Positions 6,957-13,502 of a stretch of DNA of 14,102 bases are shown in pieces. The stretch comes from CAMYJH01 sp041589735 (GTDB lineage: Bacteria > Pseudomonadota > Gammaproteobacteria > HK1), in contig JBFHVA010000076.1 in the NCBI GenBank assembly GCA_041589735.1, forward strand, positions 1 through 14,102, read 5' to 3'. How positions within the stretch are numbered: position 1 is the first letter of the stretch; each line of letters opens with the position of its first letter. Under the pieces are notes generated by a model. That model was not told the DNA's origin. It saw nothing but the letters and a program-made list of their open reading frames with translations, and ran no database searches. Both the position numbers and the translations under genes were made by a program.

Positions 6957-6969
6957 TAGATGGTGGATG
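6942..6969. repeat. Four-copy heptamer repeat across a stop codon (GTAGATG type)
   Basis: Four consecutive heptamers, GTAGATG, GTGGGTA, GTAGATG and GTGGATG, run over the last codons and stop (TAG, 6954-6956) of the class III PLP gene. An 11-bp direct repeat GTAGATGGTGG recurs at a 14-nt period. The tract lies at a convergent gene end and supplies the last residues VDGG. Confidence 0.8.
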
Positions 6970-7022
6970 GGGAAAGAGCGCGGCCGAAGCCCGCCCTCGT
7001 CTAACGGCATTCGTCCTTACCA

Positions 7023-8507
7023 TCACTCTCTGATCTCGAAATACCGCACCAGGTATTGAATCTTTCGTTCGAGTTCCTTGTTGTGAAGCTTGTTCACCGT
7101 GGTGTTTTCCATCCTATGCCAATCGGGAGAAATGCTCGCCAATATGCGCTCGAGCTGCCAAACGTGATCAAAGCGAACTCCCGCCAGCCGTTTCACCGCC
7201 GCGAACTGTTCCGGACTCAGCCAGTCCTGGTCAAGTCCATCCATCGTTTCCGAGTCGATCTCGATCGGTCTGAGCTCGGCAATGCGAAGCGCGCGCTTTT
7301 CATCCTGGCTCGTGAGGAAGGTATTGCGTTGAAAGGCGTCCAAGAACTCCCTGGCCGACCGGTACTCCGTGTCCTTGAGACCGGCAAGATCTTCCGTCAC
7401 CAGACCACGCTCCCCTAGCTTTTCAAGCACCGGTTCGGAAAGAACGTAATGAACTTCGCGGTATACACGCTGATCGAAGACGTTCTGCACGAAGAACAGG
7501 CACACGAAACATACCAGCGCCGACATGAGCGGAGTGGTGATCCAGCCGAGACCGATGTTCCCAACGAGCTTCCAGTCGATGTCCTTGCCTCCGCGCATCA
7601 GGCCAAGACCAATGACACCGCCGACCACCGCCTGTGAGCTGGACACCGGCACCAGCGGAATAGTCGGTAATCCGCCACTGGCGAGCAGATGCTCGAGCCC
7701 CTCGGAAGCGAATACGAACAGCACGATTGAGTGCGCGATGACCACGACCCAGGCCGCCACGGGAGACATGGGCATGAGACCGGCGCCGACCGTGAACATT
7801 ACCCGCTTGGAGTAGGTGAACACCCCCACCGCAATCGCGATTGCGCCAAGCAGAAACAGCTGCTCCACGGAAGAGAGCGTTAGAAGCCCGGCGATCTGGA
7901 AATCGGTGAACGGTGATACGTCGACAAACACGCCCATCACGTTGGCAATGTTGTTGGCGCCGAGGCTGTAAGAGCCAAAGGCGCCGGCGAAGATGAGCGC
8001 GAACCGGGTATAGGCATCTAGACGCAATAAATGCAGTTTGATCACTTGAAAAAACGCTTTCACGATCTTCATCAGGATGATCGCGAAAAAACCCGCAAGG
8101 ATAGGGCACGCTATCCAGGTGGCGACGATTTTCAAAAGCGTGTCGGAGTCGGTGACGGACTCGGTGAACAGGTTCCAGCCTATGATTGCACCGACGATGG
8201 CCTGACTGGTGGAGACCGGCAGGCCCCACTTGGTCATGAGGTAGACGGAAAGTCCGGCAGCCAGCGCCACCATGAAGGACCCGGCGATGGCGTTTACCGA
8301 TCCCAGCTGTCCGAGGGTGTGAGCGGCGCCGGATCCGCTGATGACGGCGCCCAATACGACGAATATGCTGCAGACGACCGCGGCGGTGCCGAACCTGACC
8401 ATGCGCGTCCCGACCGCGGTGCCAAACACGTTGGCGGCATCGTTCGCGCCAAGCGACCAGCCAAGGAACAGGCCGCTGGTCAGGAATAAGAGTACCGACA
8501 GCTCCAT
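7023..8507 (-). CDS. Divergent PiT-family anion transporter with soluble C-terminal tail
   Basis: A 494-residue PiT-superfamily membrane protein. The N-terminal signature LGANDAANVFGTAVGT (19-34) keeps the aspartate (D23), but the second copy reads LGANNIANVMGVF (182-194), with asparagine at the matching position (N186). The two STTH re-entrant motifs seen in the other PiT are here STSQ (PVSTSQAIVGA, 97-107) and SSSQ (PVSSSQAVVGG, 287-297). The membrane part ends near residue 342. About 150 hydrophilic residues follow (REFLDAFQRN, SPEQFAAVKRLAGVRFDHVW), rich in charged helices and probably cytoplasmic. It follows a DUF47 gene after 24 nt and is surely its partner. It belongs to PiT but clearly to another subfamily than the copy at 2723; phosphate is likely, while sulfate or another oxyanion cannot be excluded. 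Shine-Dalgarno is weak, again hinting at translational coupling. Confidence 0.9.
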   Translation of the reverse strand: MELSVLLFLTSGLFLGWSLGANDAANVFGTAVGTRMVRFGTAAVVCSIFVVLGAVISGSGAAHTLGQLGSVNAIAGSFMVALAAGLSVYLMTKWGLPVSTSQAIVGAIIGWNLFTESVTDSDTLLKIVATWIACPILAGFFAIILMKIVKAFFQVIKLHLLRLDAYTRFALIFAGAFGSYSLGANNIANVMGVFVDVSPFTDFQIAGLLTLSSVEQLFLLGAIAIAVGVFTYSKRVMFTVGAGLMPMSPVAAWVVVIAHSIVLFVFASEGLEHLLASGGLPTIPLVPVSSSQAVVGGVIGLGLMRGGKDIDWKLVGNIGLGWITTPLMSALVCFVCLFFVQNVFDQRVYREVHYVLSEPVLEKLGERGLVTEDLAGLKDTEYRSAREFLDAFQRNTFLTSQDEKRALRIAELRPIEIDSETMDGLDQDWLSPEQFAAVKRLAGVRFDHVWQLERILASISPDWHRMENTTVNKLHNKELERKIQYLVRYFEIRE

Positions 8508-8531
8508 TCTCTAAACGGATACCGCCGGAGG

Positions 8532-9194
8532 TCAGATCTTTCGCTTGATGGTGTAGATCTGAAGACTGTCCGCGACGTCTTCAGCCTTGTTTGCAACGTC
8601 GTCGATCCGCTCGACGAAATAACGCAAGTGTATTTTACGCTGCAGCGGGAGCTCCGAAGCAAAAATGCCCCTCTGAAGCTTGGTGCTGATCTTGTCCGCC
8701 TCGCTTTCAAAAAACATGGTTTTGCTCGCGTGATCGCGAACCGATTCGATGTCTCTGAAAAAAGACCGCGCGGCAAGCACCACCGAATCGACGCAGGTGA
8801 CCACGGTTTCGGTGAGGTCGAGGAATCCCTGGTGAAACTCCTCCGGCACGTCGGGCTGCTGGATCGAGATACGGAACAGGTGACCCTCGTAGGCGTTGAC
8901 CAGGCTGTCGATATCTTCCAGCAGTCTAAGCACGTCGGCGCGCAGATCGGGAATAAGCGTACGCGCGTACAACTCCACCTCTATAGACCGCCTCAGCACG
9001 TCTTCGCGTCCTTCGATGGTGGATTCCTGGGTAAGAAACGCGTCGAAGTCCGCGCAAGCGCCGTGTTGCAGATAAACCCGGACGGCGCGGCTGAAAACAA
9101 GCCCTGCCTCCGTGACTTTATCGAGAAATTCGTCGACCTGGCTCTCCAGTGCCCGGGTTCGACCGAAAAGACTGGTCACCTTTTGAAAGTACAT
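8532..9194 (-). CDS. DUF47 (PhoU-like) family protein, partner of second PiT
   Basis: A 220-residue helical cytoplasmic protein of the DUF47/PhoU_div family, clearly different from the copy at 2033. PhoU-type acidic metal sites are seen at ESEADK (163-168) and RIDDVANKAEDVAD (196-209); a third acidic stretch is EGREDVLRR (61-69). The N-terminus YFQKVTSLFGRT resembles the family start. It precedes the divergent PiT gene by 24 nt in the same direction, repeating the DUF47-then-PiT order of the plus-strand pair. AGGA lies 11 nt before ATG 9194, slightly far but usable. Its likely role is regulation or coupling of its PiT partner, by family analogy only. Confidence 0.87.
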   Translation of the reverse strand: MYFQKVTSLFGRTRALESQVDEFLDKVTEAGLVFSRAVRVYLQHGACADFDAFLTQESTIEGREDVLRRSIEVELYARTLIPDLRADVLRLLEDIDSLVNAYEGHLFRISIQQPDVPEEFHQGFLDLTETVVTCVDSVVLAARSFFRDIESVRDHASKTMFFESEADKISTKLQRGIFASELPLQRKIHLRYFVERIDDVANKAEDVADSLQIYTIKRKI

Positions 9195-9425
9195 AATTCC
9201 GTATTTCCTGAGAGGTCCTTCTTGTTGTCACCGGACGAAGTAATCGGCGAGGCTTGAGGGCAAATGCTCAATCCGTTGTTTATTCAGGACCGGGCGGGTC
9301 TCAATAGAATCCGGTCATAGCGGAGCTTCGTCTCCGAAAGCCACCCTCTTTGACGCGCAAAGAGTAGTTTATTTGAATAGAAACTGTCGTGCCGCACCAG
9401 GGCGGCGAACTCGTTACCCGCCCTC
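9195..9425. other. Intergenic region between phnW and the second DUF47-PiT operon
   Basis: This gap must contain the end of the phnW transcript and, if they are not co-transcribed, the promoter of the DUF47-PiT pair; both run on the minus strand. It holds several stems: GGGCGG/CCGCCC (9400-9405, 9418-9423) two bases past the phnW stop, a perfect 7-bp stem CTCTTTG-ACGCG-CAAAGAG (9346-9364), CGGAG-CTTCGT-CTCCG (9321-9336), and the short dyad TTGAG-N8-CTCAA (9254-9271). I see no gene, no clear Pho-box pair and no strong sigma-70 promoter. Confidence 0.45.
9346..9364 (-). terminator. Possible terminator hairpin after phnW
   Basis: A perfect 7-bp stem (CTCTTTG / CAAAGAG) with a 5-nt loop stands about 60 nt after the phnW stop in its direction of transcription. 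No U-tract follows (the next bases on the minus strand are GGTGGC), so intrinsic termination is doubtful. It may instead be an mRNA processing or stability element. Confidence 0.3.
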
Positions 9426-10595
9426 TCAGCCGCCGGCGGACTGCCTCGGTTGCTCGTGGGCTGAGGCCGCGCGCTCTGGGCCGCACCGGCTGACGCCCAT
9501 CTCTTTCAGCGTCAGGCGAATCGCGTCGAGCGCACCCTCCATCTCCTTCTCACCCAGCCGGCCGATGCAACCGATGCGGAAACTCTCGGCCACGGTGAGC
9601 TTTCCTGGATAAATGACATAGCCCTTTGCGTTGAGCGAGTCGTAAAAAGCCTTGAATTCGAAGGCAGGATCCGCCGGCATATGAAAAGTCACGATTATGG
9701 GCGCCTGCAGCTCGTCGGGCAGCAGCGTTTCGAACCCCAGCGCTCTCATGCCCCTGACCAGAATCTCGCAGTTATGCCGGTAGCGCGCGCCTCGCCCGGC
9801 GACGCCCCCCTCGGCCTCATGCTCACGAATCGCCTGCTCGAAGGCAACGATACAGTGGGTCGGAGGAGTGAACCGCCACTGGGCGTTGGCCTCCATGGCT
9901 TTCCACTGATCGTAGAGGTCCAGTGACAGCGAGGGCGAATTGCCTTTGGACCGGGACAGAAGCTCGCGCCTGACGATGACGAACCCCATCCCGGGGATGC
10001 CTTCGAGGCATTTGTTGGAGGACGCCACCAGCGCATCGAAGGGCGTTTTGCCCGCGTCGAGCTCGATGGCGCCGAAAGCGCTCATGGCGTCGATGATGAA
10101 GCGCCGGTCGTGACGGGCGCAGATTTCGCCGAGCCGTTCCACCGGGTTGAGGATGCCGGACGTGGTTTCGCAGTGAACCCCGAATACGTGGGTCAGGGAA
10201 GGATCCGCCGCAAGCCGTTCGTCCACCGCCGCAGTATCGTTGGGCGTGTCCTCGGGCCATTCCAGAACCTCATACCCGCGTCCGTAATAATCGCAGATCC
10301 TCGCCATGCGTTTTCCGTATGCGCCGTTAATGAGAATCAGCGCCTTGCCTTCGGGTGGCAGGAGCGTCCCGATAGCGGCCTCGACCGAGAACGTGCCGCT
10401 GCCCTGCATGGGAACGCAGACAAATTCGTCTCCGCCTCCAGCGATGGCCGTCAGCTTCTCCCGCACCCGCGCGTTGATGGCTATGAACTCGTGATCGCGC
10501 GAGCCGAAGTCATGGAGCATCGCCTGTTTTACGCTGAGCGAAGTCGTCAGCGGACCCGGCGTCAGCAGCCAGGGATCTCGGGTGCGTTCGGTCAT
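9426..10595 (-). CDS. phnW: 2-aminoethylphosphonate--pyruvate transaminase
   Basis: A 389-residue fold-type I PLP enzyme of class V that converts 2-aminoethylphosphonate and pyruvate to phosphonoacetaldehyde and alanine, the first step of AEP degradation. Matching features are LLTPGPLTTS-x-SVKQAML (10-26), the GSRDHEF motif (31-37), MQGSGTFSVEA (63-73, cofactor phosphate loop), IIDAMSAFGA (167-176, with Asp169), SSNKCLEGIPGMGFV (192-206, Schiff-base Lys195) and RFTPPTH further on. The family is about 365-370 residues; the extra 20 or so lie in a low-complexity C-terminal tail (ERAASAHEQPRQSAGG). The start has GGAG 9 nt upstream. It is divergent from a LysR gene that probably controls it. No phnX, which commonly sits beside phnW, is in the window. 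Confidence 0.95.
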   Translation of the reverse strand: MTERTRDPWLLTPGPLTTSLSVKQAMLHDFGSRDHEFIAINARVREKLTAIAGGGDEFVCVPMQGSGTFSVEAAIGTLLPPEGKALILINGAYGKRMARICDYYGRGYEVLEWPEDTPNDTAAVDERLAADPSLTHVFGVHCETTSGILNPVERLGEICARHDRRFIIDAMSAFGAIELDAGKTPFDALVASSNKCLEGIPGMGFVIVRRELLSRSKGNSPSLSLDLYDQWKAMEANAQWRFTPPTHCIVAFEQAIREHEAEGGVAGRGARYRHNCEILVRGMRALGFETLLPDELQAPIIVTFHMPADPAFEFKAFYDSLNAKGYVIYPGKLTVAESFRIGCIGRLGEKEMEGALDAIRLTLKEMGVSRCGPERAASAHEQPRQSAGG

Positions 10596-10633
10596 TTCGA
10601 CAGACTCCGCTCATCGAAGGGGCAATCCGGTTC

Positions 10634-10663
10634 ACTATGCATGGCTGGACAAATATTAGTCAA
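10634..10663 (-). promoter_or_regulatory. Candidate sigma-70 promoter for phnW
   Basis: On the minus strand TTGACT (10663-10658, five of six matches to -35) is followed after 18 nt by CATAGT (10639-10634, four of six matches to -10), about 40 nt before the phnW ATG. The left arm of the 11-bp inverted repeat (10640-10650) fills the spacer next to the -10, a position where a bound protein could block RNA polymerase. Confidence 0.4.
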
Positions 10664-10725
10664 ATCTTTACCTTCAATAGCTCATATATTCTCTATCTAT
10701 ATAATTTTTCACCCGTCCAGCCATG
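10640..10725. repeat. 11-bp inverted repeat in the phnW-lysR divergent region
   Basis: CATGGCTGGAC (10640-10650) and its exact reverse complement GTCCAGCCATG (10715-10725) are separated by 64 bp of AT-rich DNA in an otherwise GC-rich window. The right arm includes the lysR start codon; the left arm lies in the spacer of the candidate phnW promoter. It is a candidate operator pair for the LysR protein. Confidence 0.7.
10700..10705 (+). promoter_or_regulatory. Consensus -10 box of lysR
   Basis: A perfect TATAAT lies 17 nt before the lysR ATG. A start of transcription about 7 nt downstream would leave a leader of only some 10 nt, and no Shine-Dalgarno is present (TTCACCCGTCCAGCC), suggesting near-leaderless translation. 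The -35 region is weak. Confidence 0.5.
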
Positions 10726-11607
10726 AATCCGGCGCAGCTTCGAGCCTTTCACGCGGTCGCCTCGAAGGGCAGCTTTACCAGCGCCGCACGGGCGCTGAAC
10801 GTCACCCAGCCGACGCTCTCTAGCCAGGTTAAGGCGCTGGAGGAAACTTACGGCATCCGCCTCTTCGACCGTGTGGGCCGGGGCGTCGTCCTCACCGATC
10901 TCGGCACCAGGCTCCACGAGGTTACCCGACGCCTGTACTACCTCGAAGAGGAGGCCGAGGAAATTCTGTCCGCGGCCCGCAAGCTCAGCATCGGAAGCAT
11001 TCGGGTGGGCTCGGACGGCCCCCACCACGTCATCCCTATCGTCGCCGAATTCAAACAGCGATACCCGGAATTGGATATTTCACTGGATATGGGTAACGCC
11101 GACCGGGTGCTCAAAGATCTTCGGGAATCGCGCATCGATTTGGCCGTGCTCGCACGCGCCGACGACGATCCGAGGCTTTACGTGCTGCCGTTTAGCACCA
11201 GCCGGCTGGTGCTGTTCGTGCCGCGGTCCCATCCCTGGTCGAAACGCAATAGCGTGCGCATCGGCGAGATGTCGAAAGAACGCATGATATTACGCGAGAC
11301 CCAATCGGCAACCCGGAAAATTTTCGAGAGCGCGCTGAAGCAGGCCGGCGTTCGCCCAGGATCGGTGATGCAGATCGAGAGCCGGGAAGCGGTTCGCGAA
11401 GCGGTGGCGGCGGGACTGGGCGTTGGCGTCGTCTCCGAAGCTGAATTCGATCCCGACCGGCGCTTAAAGACCCTGCCCTTCTCCGACGCGCGCCTGGAGA
11501 TCACGGAATACGTAGTCTGCCTGGAGGACCGCCGGCGGCTGCGCATCGTGCGGGCGTTTCTGGAGGTGGCGGAGGGGATGGCGCCGGGCGGCGTGGCAGT
11601 AGGGTAG
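10723..11607 (+). CDS. LysR-family transcriptional regulator, likely for phosphonate genes
   Basis: A 294-residue LysR-type regulator of normal length. The N-terminal winged helix-turn-helix is typical: MNPAQLRAFHAVASKGSFT, then AARALNVTQPTLSSQVKALE (21-40) and RLFDRVGRGVVLTDLG (46-61). A linker helix follows (about 62-88), then a periplasmic-binding-protein-like effector domain (about 90-290) starting at GSIRVGSDGPHHVIPIV. The ATG at 10723 gives the canonical family N-terminus. It is divergent from phnW (127-nt gap) and converges on phnE2, so it sits between the two halves of the phosphonate gene set and most likely controls one or both, with a phosphonate as possible inducer. LysR proteins for AEP use are known in other bacteria, but this protein's ligand is inferred from position only. 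Confidence 0.92.
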   Translation: MNPAQLRAFHAVASKGSFTSAARALNVTQPTLSSQVKALEETYGIRLFDRVGRGVVLTDLGTRLHEVTRRLYYLEEEAEEILSAARKLSIGSIRVGSDGPHHVIPIVAEFKQRYPELDISLDMGNADRVLKDLRESRIDLAVLARADDDPRLYVLPFSTSRLVLFVPRSHPWSKRNSVRIGEMSKERMILRETQSATRKIFESALKQAGVRPGSVMQIESREAVREAVAAGLGVGVVSEAEFDPDRRLKTLPFSDARLEITEYVVCLEDRRRLRIVRAFLEVAEGMAPGGVAVG

Positions 11608-11647
11608 GTGGCGAGTTTGGCGTCACCGAATTTGATCTGCCGCGGTG

Positions 11648-11754
11648 TTAGTAACAGGTGACCTGTAACACGTAACAAGTAAGAAGAAATGCGGTGCGCA
11701 CGGCGCACCCTACAACCGCTTACATGTTACCGGTCACGTGTTACTTGTTACTAA
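11648..11754. repeat. Composite inverted heptamer-repeat element between lysR and phnE2
   Basis: The left tract has five adjacent heptamers, 11651-11685: GTAACAG, GTGACCT, GTAACAC, GTAACAA, GTAAGAA. The right tract has five on the other strand, 11717-11751: CGCTTAC, ATGTTAC, CGGTCAC, GTGTTAC, TTGTTAC. They flank a perfect stem GGTGCGC-ACG-GCGCACC (11693-11709). The outermost 9 bp (TTAGTAACA / TGTTACTAA) are an exact inverted repeat. Its right end includes the phnE2 stop, giving a tandem TAG-TAA. It separates two convergent genes and could terminate both transcripts. Confidence 0.85.
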
Positions 11755-12566
11755 ATTATCGCGTGTCTCACCTTCGCTGACACCCACTCGCTGACGATTA
11801 CGGTGGCGAGGATGGCCAGAAGAATCAGCGACACCTGAGTCCACGCCACCAGCGCCAGGCTGGAGCTCAACTGAACACCGATCCCCCCGGCACCGACAAG
11901 CCCAAGCACGGTGGACTCACGAATGTTGATGTCCCAGCGAAATACCGCGATCCCGGCGAACGCCGGCATCACTTGCGGCACGATGCCGTAGGCGAGCACC
12001 TGAAGCCGGCTCGCTCCAGTGGCGGTGACCGCCTCGACCTGGTTTTCGTCGATTTCTTCAATGCCCTCGTATAGCAGCTTGGCGCAGAATCCGATGGAGC
12101 GGAATCCGATGGCGATGACCCCTGCAAGCACGCCTGGACCGATAATGGTGACCAGCATCAGCGCCCAGATGAGAGAATTGATAGAGCGCGACGAGGCGAT
12201 AATGAACAGCGCTATCGGGCGCACAAAAATCGCGCTCGGGGTCGTATTTCGCGCAGCGCAGAACGCCACCGGGACGGCGATGATCAAAGCCATGATGGTG
12301 CCCAGTGTGGCAATGTTGATGGTGTCCCAGATCGGTACCCAGAGCTTCTCCATATAGGACCATTTGGGCGGCACCATCCGTACCGCCAGGTCCACGGTCT
12401 CCTTGGGCGCGGTTCGCACGAATTCCCAGATGGTCCGTTCCGAGATGAGCTCCCAGCAGTAAACAAAAATGGCGGTGCCGACGAGCCATGCGGCCCAGAT
12501 GGTAAATTGCTCCCGGCGTTCGCGCCGCTGCCAGACTTTGAGCTCGCCCTGCTGCTTGACCGGCAT
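11751..12566 (-). CDS. phnE2: Phosphonate ABC transporter permease, second subunit
   Basis: A 271-residue inner-membrane permease of the PhnE type (binding-protein-dependent transport fold, PF00528). The EAA loop that docks the ATPase is EAVTATGASRLQVLAYGIVP (178-197), followed by the PhnE-typical FRWDINIREST (209-219) and LVGAGGIG (223-230). An N-terminal cytoplasmic stretch of about 20 residues precedes the first membrane helix (about 22-42), and a periplasmic segment (about 45-78) comes before the five-helix core. It shares its start base with the stop of phnE1 (TAATG), so translation is coupled and a PhnE1-PhnE2 heterodimer is likely. Its stop codon lies in the heptamer-repeat element. 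Phosphonate versus phosphite substrate cannot be separated by sequence alone; the phnW context favours aminoethylphosphonate. Confidence 0.92.
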   Translation of the reverse strand: MPVKQQGELKVWQRRERREQFTIWAAWLVGTAIFVYCWELISERTIWEFVRTAPKETVDLAVRMVPPKWSYMEKLWVPIWDTINIATLGTIMALIIAVPVAFCAARNTTPSAIFVRPIALFIIASSRSINSLIWALMLVTIIGPGVLAGVIAIGFRSIGFCAKLLYEGIEEIDENQVEAVTATGASRLQVLAYGIVPQVMPAFAGIAVFRWDINIRESTVLGLVGAGGIGVQLSSSLALVAWTQVSLILLAILATVIVSEWVSAKVRHAII

Positions 12567-13360
12567 TACTGAATCCGATTGCGGATGATGCCCGAGAGAT
12601 ACTCGAGCGCCATGACAATGACGATGATAACCACGAGGATGGCGGCCGCCGACTCGAACTCGTAACGGTCGAAAGCCGTATTCAGCGTCGCGCCGATACC
12701 ACCGCCGCCAACGATTCCCACCACGGCGGACTCACGAAAGTTAATGTCCAGCCGGTATAGCGCCAGGCCGACCATGCGCGGCATGACCTGAGGCTGCACC
12801 GAGTAATTCAGCCACTGGAACCAGCTCGCGCCGGTGGCACGCACCGCTTCCGCCTGGTTCGGGTCCATATCCTCGATGTCCTCGGCGAGCAGCTTGCCGT
12901 AAAAGCCGACGGTTGCGATGGAAAGGGCGAGAAAGCCGGCGAAAGGGCCGAATCCGAATATTTTGACGAAGAAGATCGCGAGTATGACCTCGGGGAAGGT
13001 GCGCGAAAGCGCCACAATGGCGCGGCAGGCGAGATAAACGGGAACGGGCGCCAGGTTACGCGCTGCGCCAAGACCAACCGGAACGGAGATCGCCACTCCG
13101 ACGACGGTCGCGATCACGGTCATCCATACGCTTTCCAGGAGGCCGTCGCGGATATCCGACCATCGAGTGGTGAAGTCCGGAGGAAAAAAAGAAACTATGA
13201 ACCGATATGCGCGCGGCACACCTTCGGTAACCCGCCCCCAGTTGATTTCCATGGTGCCGAAGGCGAACACCAGATAGATCAGCGCACCAATCCATAATCC
13301 CCACCGCAGTCTGGGATCTTCGATGAAAGGCGGTTTTTTCCAGGTGCGCGCGGTGGCCAT
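12566..13360 (-). CDS. phnE1: Phosphonate ABC transporter permease, first subunit
   Basis: A 264-residue PhnE-type permease. The EAA loop is EAVRATGASWFQWLNYSVQP (171-190), with the family segment YRLDINFRESAVVGIVG (202-218) and GGGIG after it. Membrane helices are expected at about 21-37, 76-98, 118-140, 143-157 and 236-256. A periplasmic stretch (about 40-72) is rich in aromatics. It resembles phnE2 in every key motif, so the two arose by duplication, and overlaps it by 1 nt. There is a 142-nt gap before it to phnC, and no strong Shine-Dalgarno at ATG 13360. Confidence 0.92.
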   Translation of the reverse strand: MATARTWKKPPFIEDPRLRWGLWIGALIYLVFAFGTMEINWGRVTEGVPRAYRFIVSFFPPDFTTRWSDIRDGLLESVWMTVIATVVGVAISVPVGLGAARNLAPVPVYLACRAIVALSRTFPEVILAIFFVKIFGFGPFAGFLALSIATVGFYGKLLAEDIEDMDPNQAEAVRATGASWFQWLNYSVQPQVMPRMVGLALYRLDINFRESAVVGIVGGGGIGATLNTAFDRYEFESAAAILVVIIVIVMALEYLSGIIRNRIQ

Positions 13361-13502
13361 AACGTCAATAACAGCTGAAGGCTAGTCGCTGGAGCTCAGA
13401 ACCTTAATGGTTGTTCAAAGCTGCGAGTCACGTGTATTGAAAATCGAATCTCCGCGGAGCGTAGAACGTTTATCTGCAGGCTGCGGTCTCCCGCCTCCAG
13501 AC
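13361..13502. other. 142-nt gap inside the phnC-phnE1 operon
   Basis: It is too short for phnD and no small gene is recognisable. On the minus strand it contains GGTCT-N9-AGACC just after the phnC stop, the 10-bp palindrome CTCCGCGGAG, and AACC-ATTAA-GGTT. Such spacing inside an ABC operon is unusual and may hold a processing site or an internal promoter, but none stands out. Confidence 0.4.

Noticed and set aside
9381..9390. CTGTCGT resembling half a Pho box
   Set aside because: Only one half-site; no second CTGTCAT-like copy at the 11-nt spacing, and it lies downstream of phnW rather than before a start.
10110..10823. Plus-strand open frame crossing the phnW-lysR intergenic region
   Set aside because: Antisense to phnW for most of its length and out of phase with lysR at its end; a shadow kept open by the AT-rich gap.
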